A stretch of DNA of 64,000 bases from Actinomycetaceae bacterium (GTDB lineage: Bacteria; Actinomycetota; Actinomycetes; Actinomycetales; Actinomycetaceae). Below the pieces are notes generated by a model that saw nothing but the letters and a program-made list of their open reading frames with translations, ran no database searches and was not told the origin of the DNA. Location: assembly GCA_030527545.1 (NCBI GenBank), contig JAUNAP010000003.1, positions 78,927 through 142,926 of the forward strand, written 5' to 3'. Position 1 is the stretch's first letter; each line of letters starts with the position of its first letter. A program made the translations under genes and the position numbers. Positions 37,488-45,253 of this stretch are shown here, piece after piece.

Positions 37488-37880
37488 ATGGTTGAGCAAA
37501 CGGGACAGATGACATCGCGAGTGGCAATCGGGTGCGCTGGCATCGCCGCGTTAGGGGTCGCCTTCGAGCGGGTATCGAGCGCAACGCTGGAATCCGGTGA
37601 CGGGGCGAATATCGGTGGAGGAGCGGCACTGTTGGTTGCGACGGTGGCGGCTGTCGTGGGCTTATTCGCCGCATGGAAGGTTCTCGCTTCTCGCGTGGGT
37701 GTCGGCTCGCGCGTATGGCGTTGCCTCGCGTGTGTGAGCGCCGTCGTCCTTGCCTTGGGGGCTTGCTGGCTGGGGATAGATCTCGCTCGCACGCATGGTG
37801 CGGGATGGTTTGCGTGGGTGTGTGTCGTGGCTCTCGGTCTCGCCGCGATCGCCACCGGCCTTCTTGCGCGCCGAGCCTAG
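37488..37880 (+). CDS. Small four-TM membrane protein
   Basis: A 130-residue protein of four predicted helices (about 10-28, 45-65, 78-100 and 106-128) with little else. AAGGAGG seven bases before the ATG. No family recognised. Its stop and the stop of the convergent DMT gene are the two strands of one CTAG. Confidence 0.65.
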   Translation: MVEQTGQMTSRVAIGCAGIAALGVAFERVSSATLESGDGANIGGGAALLVATVAAVVGLFAAWKVLASRVGVGSRVWRCLACVSAVVLALGACWLGIDLARTHGAGWFAWVCVVALGLAAIATGLLARRA

Positions 37881-38902
37881 CTGCGCGGGGGAGGGGCCAC
37901 GAGTTCGCGCCAGCGTTGGGAGGCTCCGACCGAGCCGACGAGTACGGCGAGGCAACAGATCAGCTCGCCCAGGGTGGGGTGAGAGTGCGTGAGCGCGACT
38001 CCGAAGATGAGTGCCCACACCGTGTAGGTGATGTTGAGGGCCGTGGCGCGGGCCGCCCCGATGAGTCCGATGGCGCGGTAGTAGCACAGGTAGGAGGCTG
38101 TTCCGACGAACGCTGCCCCCGCGAGGATGAGCCCGCCGGTTGAGGTGGCGGTGGTGGTCACTGTTGGCCACGCTCGGCAGACGGGGACGAGGACGAGGGC
38201 GAAAGCGAGGGCGGACGTCATCTCGCGAATATGGAGGGCGAGGGCGTTGTCGAGAGCGTCCTCGCGCATCGCCCACGCCGACAAGACCGCTTCCGAGCCC
38301 CAACCGACGACGCAGGCTGCACCGCCGGCGAGCCCCCACCAGGCGGTAGGGGAGGCGGAGGTTCCGTGTGCTGCGAGCGCACCCATCGTGGACACCCCGA
38401 TGATGGCCAGACCCAAAAACGCCCACTGCCACGCCGACATGCGTTCCTTGAGTAGCACGCGCGCGGCGAGCGCACCGAAAGCAGGATAGAACCCCGAGAT
38501 GATGGCAGTTTTTCCGGGTCCCAGGAAGGCAATTGCGGTGACGTAACCCGCGGTCCCCACGGGCCCACCAAGGAGTGCGGCGGTGACAACTTTTGCGCCG
38601 GCACGCGACCGCAGGGCGCTCCACGTTTCTCCAAGACGCCGTTTGCTGACCATGAGGAGCGTCAGCCACGTGGCGCAGGCCGCGTCGTGGAGGAAAGCCG
38701 CGGTTATGGCGACGGCGATGGCTCCGCCCGCCGAGAGGGGCGGGAGGTTGAGGGCGCACGCGACGATGACCGTCGACAGCCCCCACAGCATGCCGCTTGC
38801 TAGCCCGTGGCGCACGGTCGTTCCCGTCTGTTCACGTCCCCATCCTGACAGATTCCTCGGTTGCGGGGTGCCGAGGCGAGCAATGTCAGTGAGTCCGCTC
38901 AC
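37877..38902 (-). CDS. EamA/DMT family transporter
   Basis: A 341-residue, about ten-TM protein with two EamA halves; the first includes ISGFYPAFGALAARVLLKERMSAWQWAFLGLAIIGV, the second VGTASYLCYYRAIGLIGAARATALNITYTVWALIFG. It is a probable metabolite exporter. The GTG start has only a weak ribosome site, so a shorter start near MLWGLSTVIV is possible. Confidence 0.85.
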   Translation of the reverse strand: MSGLTDIARLGTPQPRNLSGWGREQTGTTVRHGLASGMLWGLSTVIVACALNLPPLSAGGAIAVAITAAFLHDAACATWLTLLMVSKRRLGETWSALRSRAGAKVVTAALLGGPVGTAGYVTAIAFLGPGKTAIISGFYPAFGALAARVLLKERMSAWQWAFLGLAIIGVSTMGALAAHGTSASPTAWWGLAGGAACVVGWGSEAVLSAWAMREDALDNALALHIREMTSALAFALVLVPVCRAWPTVTTTATSTGGLILAGAAFVGTASYLCYYRAIGLIGAARATALNITYTVWALIFGVALTHSHPTLGELICCLAVLVGSVGASQRWRELVAPPPRS

Positions 38903-38984
38903 TCTTTACCGTGTCGCCTTGGTCTGGGGCGGCGGGCTTGTTAACGTTGCTTTCGCCCATGACCGCCGGTTGTGCTTCGCGCAC

Positions 38985-39100
38985 CGAAGTCCGCACATGC
39001 GGGACCAGCGCAGGTGAGACGCTCCAGATCCTGGTTGCCCGCGCTCGCTTGCGCGGGTGTTTTCGTATGTGCCACCGGCGGTAGACATACGGAAGGAGGG
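38985..39100 (+). promoter_or_regulatory. Ribosomal protein L10 leader
   Basis: The untranslated region before rplJ carries stem-forming pieces (CCCGCGC...GCGCGGG-type arms) and ends in GTAGACATACGGAAGGAGG. In other bacteria L10(L12)4 binds such a leader to repress its own operon. The boundaries are approximate and the secondary structure was not computed. Confidence 0.45.
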
Positions 39101-39103
39101 GTT

Positions 39104-39625
39104 ATGGCAAAGCCTGACAAGGCAGCGGCAATCGCCGAGCTGGAAGAGAAGTTCCGCTCCAGCTCTGCCCTGCTGCTCACCGAGTACCGCGGCCTCACGG
39201 TTGCCCAGCTCACCGAGCTGCGTAACGCGCTGCGCGAACACGCCACCTACTCCGTCACGAAGAACACGCTCGCCCGTATCGCCGCGAAGAACGTCGGTAT
39301 GGACTATCTGGTGGACGCGCTCAAGGGCCCCTCGGCCATCGTGTTCGTCACCGGTGAGGCGGTCGACGCCGCCAAGATTCTGCGCGACTTCGCGAAGGAG
39401 AACGACAAGCTGGTCATCAAGGCCGGCGCAATGGACGGAAAGCTGCTCGACGCGGAGGGCGTGAAGGCCCTCGCCGACCTGGATTCGCGCGAGGTCACGC
39501 TGGCCAAGCTCGCCGGCGCGTTCATTGCCAAGCAGTCCCAGGCCGCCGCGCTGTTTGCGGCTCCCGCCACCAAGATGGTCCGTACCATCGACGCCCTGCG
39601 CGAGAAGCAGGAAAAGGCCGCCTAG
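39104..39625 (+). CDS. rplJ: 50S ribosomal protein L10
   Basis: A 173-residue stalk base protein. MAKPDKAAAIAELEEKFRSSSALLLTEYRGLTVAQLTELR is typical, as is the C-terminal L12-binding helix. It binds 23S rRNA and anchors two or three L12 dimers. Start chosen at the ATG after GGAAGGAGGGG. rplL follows 63 bases later. rplK and rplA, often just upstream, are absent; a DMT transporter lies there instead. Confidence 0.97.
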   Translation: MAKPDKAAAIAELEEKFRSSSALLLTEYRGLTVAQLTELRNALREHATYSVTKNTLARIAAKNVGMDYLVDALKGPSAIVFVTGEAVDAAKILRDFAKENDKLVIKAGAMDGKLLDAEGVKALADLDSREVTLAKLAGAFIAKQSQAAALFAAPATKMVRTIDALREKQEKAA

Positions 39626-39688
39626 GCGGCCACCCACACCGAAAAAACTTTCTGCGTCAACCGCAGGCGAAACGAAAGGAAGCCCATC

Positions 39689-40075
39689 ATGGCTAAGCTC
39701 TCTGCCGATGAACTGCTCGATGCTTTCAAGGAGATGACCCTCCTGGAGCTGTCGGACTTCGTGAAGAAGTTCGAGGAGACCTTCGACGTTGAGGCCGCTG
39801 CTCCGGCCGCCGTCGCCGTCGCCGCTCCGGGTGCTGCCGCTGCCGAAGAGGCCGAAGAGCAGACCGAGTTCGACGTTGTCCTCGAGGACGCCGGCGCCAA
39901 GAAGATCGGCGTCATCAAGGTTGTCCGCCAGCTCATCCCGGGCCTCGGCCTCAAGGATGCCAAGGAAATGGTCGAGTCCGCCCCCAAGGCCATCCTCGAG
40001 GGTGCCTCGAAGGAGGACGCCGAGAAGGCCAAGGCCGATCTCGAAGAGGCCGGCGCCAAGGTCACGCTCAAGTAG
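39689..40075 (+). CDS. rplL: 50S ribosomal protein L7/L12
   Basis: A 128-residue stalk protein: N-terminal dimerisation region ([24 protein letters not shown]), Ala-rich hinge and C-terminal factor-binding domain ([29 protein letters not shown]). Ends with a strong terminator 28 bases after the stop. Confidence 0.97.
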   Translation: MAKLSADELLDAFKEMTLLELSDFVKKFEETFDVEAAAPAAVAVAAPGAAAAEEAEEQTEFDVVLEDAGAKKIGVIKVVRQLIPGLGLKDAKEMVESAPKAILEGASKEDAEKAKADLEEAGAKVTLK

Positions 40076-40103
40076 CCTGATCTTCTCGTCTCACTGACGA
40101 TAG

Positions 40104-40134
40104 CTCACGCCCCCGGCGCAGCCGGGGGCGTGAG
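40104..40134 (+). terminator. Terminator of rplJL
   Basis: CTCACGCCCCCGGC and GCCGGGGGCGTGAG form a perfect 14-bp stem around GCA, followed by TGTTTCTTT. This is the most canonical terminator in the window. Confidence 0.92.
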
Positions 40135-40139
40135 TGTTT

Positions 40140-40524
40140 CTTTAGCCGCGTTGAGACCCTTCACACCGGTAGTGGCTACGAGCGGCCAGCCATATGGCGT
40201 TTCCACTTCCAGACAATGAGGGCGACGACGACGGTGCACACACTGTGGTGAGGGTGGCCGCTGCCGTGGCACTGCCGAGATCTTTTACCCATCCGCGCAG
40301 GCGGCCTTCATGCGAGACATTGATGCGTGGCGGTCGCAGCCCCAGCCAGGCGATGACGCTGACGAGGAGAGCGGGCTGGAGTCGTGCCCACAGGCTGACT
40401 GTGAGTGCATCGGCGAGTCGGGCGCCTAGGGAGCCTTTTGATGCTATATGAGGTTGAACGCCGGAGAAGCAACACGCCAGTATAGTGAGGCTCGTTGGAA
40501 CCCGAGGCGAAAGGAGCCCACGCC
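40140..40524. other. Intergenic region with a possible decayed membrane gene
   Basis: No plus-strand gene is supported before the ABC exporter. On the minus strand a frame reads SLGARLADALTVSLWARLQPALLVSVIAWLGLRPP and later (in a second frame) CTVVVALIVWKWKRHMAG, hydrophobic pieces that could be a broken small membrane protein. TATAGT at 40481-40486 is a good -10 for the exporter operon. Confidence 0.35.
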
Positions 40525-42261
40525 GTGGCGCGACATCCAGCGGAGGTTGACACAGGCGGTGTGCCCGGCTCTCGACCGGGCGTACGCGGCCGTGTCTCTC
40601 GCCCGGGTCCGCCCCTCACGCCCGCCGAACGGGCGATCCCGCTCGATCGTCCGCTCGACCGCCTACGCATGGCGGGTGCGGCTCTGTTGGCTCTCACCAC
40701 CACCCTCGCCATGACCGGGGTGTGCCTGTGGCTGGGTAGCACCCTCGACGCCGCGCGGGCCGGCAATGAGCCTGCCTGGTGGCTCGCCGTTGCCTGTGTG
40801 GGCGTGGCCGCCGCCGCAGAGGGAGGGAGGATCGTCCTCGAGCAGACCTCGGCGCTCAGCCAGGCGAACCATCTTCAGCGGCGGCTCGTCTCTCACGCTC
40901 TTGCGCTCGGCCCGGCACGGCTGTCGACCTCGCGTACGGGCTCCCTCGTTAACCTCATGACGAGCGGTTGCGACAAGATCGGTCTCTACCGTCAGACCTA
41001 TCTCGGCGGCCTCATCGGGGGGCTCCTCACCCCGCTCCTCGCGCTCGTCGTCATGGCTGTCAGTATTGACGCGCCAGCAGCCCTCATCCTGGCGGGACTC
41101 ACCCCCCTGCCGCCCCTGCTCATCTGGGCCTTCACAACGTGGACGCGAAAGGCCGGCGGGGGAGCGAGGGCGGCACGTTCCCGGCTTGCCGCACGCTATC
41201 TCGCTGCGATCGAGGGCCTGGAGACCCTCGCCGTCATCGGGGCTGCCCCCCGGATGGCCGCTAGTCTCGCCCGCAGCGGGGAAGCCAACCGCGTCGCCAC
41301 CATGCGGATGCTGCGTTCCAACCAGCTCATTCTCTTCATCGTCGACGTCAGCTTCTATCTGGTTTTCATCGCCGCCGGGGTTGCCGTGGCGGCCTGGCGG
41401 GCAGCGGACGGAGCGATCAGTGCGGGCGAAGCGCTCAGCATCGTCGCCCTGACGGTCCTCATGCTCGAACCGATGGCGCACATGGGGGGCTTCTTCTATG
41501 TGGGCATGGGCGGGCGCGCGAACGAAGCGAGTTCGCGCAAGTTCCTCGCCCGCACGGCGGTGCTTTCCCCGAGCCGGCCGGCTTGCGTCGATGCGACCGC
41601 CCCGTCCCTCGAGGTACGAGGCGTCTCCTTCGCCTACTCTGGGCGCCGTCCCGTCCTCGATGGGGTCGATCTGCGTGTCGCCCCCGGCGAGCACGTCGCC
41701 ATCGTCGGCCCCTCGGGTAGCGGCAAGTCGACGCTCATCCATCTGCTCACGGGAACGCTCGTCCCCAGCCGGGGTACCCTCGCGCTCAACGGACAAGCGG
41801 CGGATTCGGCGCGGCTTCGTCGCGCCAGTGCCCTCGTTGCCCAGTCGACGTGGCTGTTCACCGGGACCGTGCGCGACAACCTAGCTCTCGCCGCCCCGCA
41901 GGCCAGCGAGGCCGACATGTGGGACGCGCTCACCAAAGCCCACCTGGCGGCCGAGATCGCCGCGCTGCCGGCGGGGCTCGACACGCACATTGGTGAACGC
42001 GGCATAGGTCTGTCCGGCGGGCAGGCGCAACGGCTCTCGCTGGCGAGGGCGTTCCTTTCGGGGCGACGACTCCTCGTGTGTGACGAGCCGACAAGTTCCA
42101 TCGATCTTGCTTCCGAAAAAGCCATCACGAGCGCGCTGAGGGCACTTGGGGAGGACTACACGATCGTCATGGTCACCCACCGTGCGAGTTCCCTCGCCGG
42201 CATCGACCGCACCCTTGTTCTCGCCGACGGTCGGCTGAAACCGGAAGGAGTCGCCTCGTGA
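40525..42261 (+). CDS. ABC exporter, membrane-ATPase protein 1 (CydD-like)
   Basis: A 578-residue type-IV ABC half-transporter: six TM helices over the first 320 residues, then an ATPase domain with Walker A VGPSGSGKST, signature LSGGQAQRLSLARAFL, Walker B LLVCDEPTSSID and H-loop VTHRASS. AAAGGAG eight bases before a GTG selects the start. It overlaps the second gene by ATGA/GTGA, so the two form a heterodimer. The pair resembles CydDC (thiol/heme-related export), but cydAB are not nearby, so drug or peptide export is equally possible. Confidence 0.85.
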   Translation: MARHPAEVDTGGVPGSRPGVRGRVSRPGPPLTPAERAIPLDRPLDRLRMAGAALLALTTTLAMTGVCLWLGSTLDAARAGNEPAWWLAVACVGVAAAAEGGRIVLEQTSALSQANHLQRRLVSHALALGPARLSTSRTGSLVNLMTSGCDKIGLYRQTYLGGLIGGLLTPLLALVVMAVSIDAPAALILAGLTPLPPLLIWAFTTWTRKAGGGARAARSRLAARYLAAIEGLETLAVIGAAPRMAASLARSGEANRVATMRMLRSNQLILFIVDVSFYLVFIAAGVAVAAWRAADGAISAGEALSIVALTVLMLEPMAHMGGFFYVGMGGRANEASSRKFLARTAVLSPSRPACVDATAPSLEVRGVSFAYSGRRPVLDGVDLRVAPGEHVAIVGPSGSGKSTLIHLLTGTLVPSRGTLALNGQAADSARLRRASALVAQSTWLFTGTVRDNLALAAPQASEADMWDALTKAHLAAEIAALPAGLDTHIGERGIGLSGGQAQRLSLARAFLSGRRLLVCDEPTSSIDLASEKAITSALRALGEDYTIVMVTHRASSLAGIDRTLVLADGRLKPEGVAS

Positions 42262-43964
42262 ACTCGACGCGTCGAATCATCTCCTGGCTTGTGGCCGTCA
42301 CACGATCGACCCTGCCGCCGCTGGCGGGCTCGCTTGTGTGCCGCGTCGCCGACCATCTGCTCGGTGTCGGGCTCCTGGCCGCAGGTGCCTGGTGCGTCGT
42401 CACGGTCGCCGAACGTGCCGGCGCGAGCGGAAGCATCGACACGAGACTGCTTCTTGCCGTCGTCGCCGCCATGGCGCTGGCCTGCCTCGCCAAGGGCGTG
42501 TGCCACTACGGCGAACAGTTTCTCGGTCACCTTGTGGCGTTCACCGCCCTCGAGCAGCTGCGCCGGCACGTCTTCGAATCCCTCATCCCCGCGTCGCCGG
42601 CCATCGTCGCCACCGCTCGTTCGGGCGATCTCCTCGCCCGCCTCACCGCAGACATCGACCGTATCGAGGTGTTCTACGCCCACACGATCGTTCCCGCGAT
42701 CTCGGCGCTTGTTGTGCCCGTGCTCCTTTTCGGTGCCACCGGGTGGGCGGTCGGGTGGGGACCGGCGCTCATCGCTCTCGGCATCGTTGCACTTGTCATC
42801 GCCGCCGACCTGGGTCTGGGGCGGGCCATCGCGGTGGTGTCTGCGGGCGAGGCGCTTGCCGCTCGGGCGAAGGCGACACACGCCGTCACCGACTCGCTCG
42901 CGGGGGTGCGTGAGGTCATCGGCTACGGGATGGAATCGCAGCGGCTCGCCCAGCTCGCTGGCCACCAGCGCGTCCTCGGGCGGCACACGCGCCGCCTTGC
43001 GGCCGTCATGGCGGTGCGACGTGCGATCGGACAGGCAGGCATGATTGCCTGCTGCTTCTCCCCGGCAGGCCTCGCGCTGACCGCCGGCTACCCACCCGCC
43101 GTGTGTGCTGCCGTCGCGCTCGCGTGGTGGCGTGGCTGGGAGGTCGTCAGGGGCGTCGAAGAGTTCGCGACCTCGCTCATGAATTCCCTCGCCGGTGCGC
43201 GCCGCGTCTACGAGGTCGTGCACGCCAGCCCGGCCGTGGTAGACGGACCGGGAACGCTGGAGGCCTCTCGCGGCGCCGAGGTTCGCTTCCGCGACGTGTC
43301 CTTTACCTATCCGGCCCGTGAGGGTTCGGCGGGGACGGTCCCTGTTCTCACCGGCGTCGACCTCGTGGCGGGCCCCGGACAGTGGGTGGCGCTCACGGGG
43401 CCGACCGGTGCGGGAAAGTCGACGCTTGTGCGCCTACTCCTGCGCTACCACGACGTCACCGAGGGCGCCATCACGGTGGCCGGCACCGACATTCGCGACG
43501 TGAGCCTCGATAGCCTGCGTTCCTTCCTTACCTGTGTCCAACAGCGCCCCCATCTCTTCGCTGGGACGGTTGCCGATAACCTGCGGCTGCAGGCGCCGCA
43601 CGCGAGCGAGGACGACATGTGGGATGCCTTGGAGGGCGCCCAACTCGCCGACGAGCTGCGTGCCCGCGAGGGCCTCGCGACGCGCGTTGCCGACCGGGCG
43701 CAGACCCTTTCGGGTGGGCAGGCACAAAGACTCGCACTTGCTCGCGCCTACCTCGCCCGTCCCCGCGTCCTCGTTCTCGACGAGTTCACGAGCCACCTCG
43801 ACCCCGAGCTGGCGGAGCGCACCCGCCGCGAGGTGCGCCGCCGCTTGCCCGACGCAACGATCATCGAGGTCACCCACACCCCGGATGATCTCGTCGGCCT
43901 TGCCGATGCCGTCTACCGCGTCGAAGGCGGCTTCGTGCGGCGGCTCGGCGGCTACGGCAGATAG
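42258..43964 (+). CDS. ABC exporter, membrane-ATPase protein 2 (CydC-like)
   Basis: A 568-residue partner. The TM region includes AKGVCHYGEQFLGHLVAFTALEQLRRHVFESLIPASPA, similar to the conserved coupling region of CydC. Walker A is GPTGAGKST, signature LSGGQAQRLALARAYL, Walker B VLVLDEFTSHLD (note DEF for the usual DEP), and H-loop VTHTPDD. Starts with GTG inside the last codons of gene 1. Both ATPase sites look complete, unlike heterodimers with one degenerate site. Confidence 0.85.
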   Translation: MNSTRRIISWLVAVTRSTLPPLAGSLVCRVADHLLGVGLLAAGAWCVVTVAERAGASGSIDTRLLLAVVAAMALACLAKGVCHYGEQFLGHLVAFTALEQLRRHVFESLIPASPAIVATARSGDLLARLTADIDRIEVFYAHTIVPAISALVVPVLLFGATGWAVGWGPALIALGIVALVIAADLGLGRAIAVVSAGEALAARAKATHAVTDSLAGVREVIGYGMESQRLAQLAGHQRVLGRHTRRLAAVMAVRRAIGQAGMIACCFSPAGLALTAGYPPAVCAAVALAWWRGWEVVRGVEEFATSLMNSLAGARRVYEVVHASPAVVDGPGTLEASRGAEVRFRDVSFTYPAREGSAGTVPVLTGVDLVAGPGQWVALTGPTGAGKSTLVRLLLRYHDVTEGAITVAGTDIRDVSLDSLRSFLTCVQQRPHLFAGTVADNLRLQAPHASEDDMWDALEGAQLADELRAREGLATRVADRAQTLSGGQAQRLALARAYLARPRVLVLDEFTSHLDPELAERTRREVRRRLPDATIIEVTHTPDDLVGLADAVYRVEGGFVRRLGGYGR

Positions 43965-44039
43965 TAGGTGGGGTTGGGCAGTTTGAAGTGGCGGTCGGCG
44001 TAACCGCCCTTGAGGTCGGACCACTTTAATGCCCAGGTC
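43952..44039 (-). pseudogene. Orphan C-terminal coding fragment
   Basis: The minus strand reads LLTWALKWSDLKGG, then YADRHFKLPNPTYYLP and TAG, a convincing protein C-terminus with aromatic and GG/NP motifs typical of extracellular or wall enzymes. The frame upstream carries unlike sequence and stops at 44117, and a live promoter for yccF occupies the region. It overlaps the exporter 3' end by 13 bases. It looks like the stub of a deleted gene. I do not recognise the family. Confidence 0.35.
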
Positions 44040-44097
44040 AGTAAGGAATTGGCGTCAGTTCGTGGGCGGTGGGGGAAGCTCTGGGAGCGAGGCTGCG

Positions 44098-44103
44098 TAT
44101 AGT
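44098..44103 (+). promoter_or_regulatory. Leaderless -10 element for yccF
   Basis: A consensus TATAGT ends exactly seven bases before the ATG of the next gene, so the first transcribed base should be the A of ATG. No ribosome site is present, which agrees with a leaderless mRNA. A clear -35 is not visible. Confidence 0.55.
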
Positions 44104-44109
44104 TGAGGC

Positions 44110-44499
44110 ATGCGCACTATCCTCAACATCATTTGGGTCGTCTTTGGCGGCTTCTGGCTTTTCCTCGAGTACCTCTTCTTCGGGATCATCGGATGCATTT
44201 TCATCGTCACGATTCCCGCAGGTCTGGCCTGCTTCAAGATCGCCGGTCACGTTCTGTGGCCCTTCGGGCGAGATGTCGTGCGGAAACCCAATGCGGGTGC
44301 CGGTTCGGCGTTCGCCAACGTCGTCTGGTTTATCGTCGCAGGCCTGTGGCTGGCGATCGGTCACATCCTCACGGCTGCCGCACAGGCCATCACGATCGTA
44401 GGCATCCCCTTGGCCCTGGCCAACCTCAAGCTCATCCCGGTGACCTGTTTCCCCTTCGGCGTCGAGGTCGTTTCCTCGTCGAATAAGCAGCCCTGGTAG
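44110..44499 (+). CDS. YccF family inner-membrane protein
   Basis: A 129-residue protein with the YccF/DUF307 pattern: NIIWVVFGGFWLFLEYLFFGIIGC then IPAGLACFKIAGHVLWPFGR, repeated as NVVWFIVAGLWLAIGHILTAAAQAITIVGIPLALANLKLIPVTCFPFG. Two similar halves of two TM helices each. Function unknown. Single-gene unit. Confidence 0.9.
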   Translation: MRTILNIIWVVFGGFWLFLEYLFFGIIGCIFIVTIPAGLACFKIAGHVLWPFGRDVVRKPNAGAGSAFANVVWFIVAGLWLAIGHILTAAAQAITIVGIPLALANLKLIPVTCFPFGVEVVSSSNKQPW

Positions 44500-44507
44500 C
44501 TACCGGA

Positions 44508-44535
44508 CGTGGGGCCGTTTTACTCGGCCCCCACG
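44508..44535. terminator. Bidirectional terminator overlapping the thioesterase 3' end
   Basis: CGTGGGGCCG and CGGCCCCCACG pair with one bulged C around TTTTACT. The right arm lies inside the last codons of the minus-strand thioesterase gene, so one hairpin ends both transcripts. Confidence 0.65.
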
Positions 44536-44966
44536 GTCGGGCCCTTTGAGGAATGCGGCGCGGGCCGGAACACGACCGTGTGAGACCCCGAAGCGGTGAT
44601 CTCTCCGGCCCCGTTGCGAAAGAGCAGGTCGTAGGTCGCCATGGAGCGACCGACGTGACGGCAAACTGCTTCGCACGTGAGCGTGTCGCCGGCTGCAACG
44701 CCGCGATGGTGTTTGACCGTGATGTCTAACCCGAGTGCGACCATCCCCTCCGGAGCGGCTGTCAGACCGGCGAAAGATCCGGTCGTTTCGCCTAAGACGG
44801 CCGTCGCACCGCCGTGGAGGATACCCGCCGACTGAGTGTTGCCCTCGACGGGCATCGACATGACCGACCGTCGGGGGCCGAGCTCGATCACCGAGATACC
44901 CATTTTGTCGGCGAGGGCGCCCAGGGATGCCGAGTGTGCGTCCTCGCGTGTGATTCCCTGTGCCAC
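44520..44966 (-). CDS. PaaI-type hotdog thioesterase
   Basis: A 148-residue hotdog-fold protein: MSMPVEGNTQSAGILHGGATAVLGETTGSFAG carries the HGG active-site motif and the acidic residue two turns later; DITVKHHRGVAAGDTLTCEA follows. It hydrolyses acyl- or phenylacetyl-type CoA esters. GGGAGG precedes the GTG used. It lies two bases after fixX, so it belongs to the FixCX unit. Confidence 0.88.
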   Translation of the reverse strand: MAQGITREDAHSASLGALADKMGISVIELGPRRSVMSMPVEGNTQSAGILHGGATAVLGETTGSFAGLTAAPEGMVALGLDITVKHHRGVAAGDTLTCEAVCRHVGRSMATYDLLFRNGAGEITASGSHTVVFRPAPHSSKGPTVGAE

Positions 44967-44968
44967 TA

Positions 44969-45253
44969 CTACCCCTCCCTGTAGGAGATCCCTGCACCGC
45001 CGCTCGGGTAGTGCCACCGCAGGAGCCGAGGATCGGCCACCTGTAGGCAGGTCCCGCAGTCCAAACAGGCGGCATACTCGACGCCCACCGACCCGTCGTC
45101 GTGAAGCGTGTACACCCCCGCCGGGCACACCTGGACGAGGACCCGTCCAAGACCCGTGGCCCGCGCGTAATCCTGATTGACCTCGATGTGCGAGCACTCT
45201 TCGTCGGTGAGATAGCGGTTCGATGCGAGCCTGGCGTGATCCGTGGCGCTCAC
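44969..45253 (-). CDS. fixX: Ferredoxin-like protein FixX
   Basis: A 94-residue ferredoxin-like partner of FixC. It has QVCPAGVYTL and ACLDCGTCLQVADPRLLRWHYPSGG, the cysteine layout of FixX and the ETF-QO C-terminus. It transfers electrons from FixC to quinone. The GTG overlaps the fixC stop (GTGA). No fixA or fixB occurs in the window. Confidence 0.9.
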   Translation of the reverse strand: MSATDHARLASNRYLTDEECSHIEVNQDYARATGLGRVLVQVCPAGVYTLHDDGSVGVEYAACLDCGTCLQVADPRLLRWHYPSGGAGISYREG

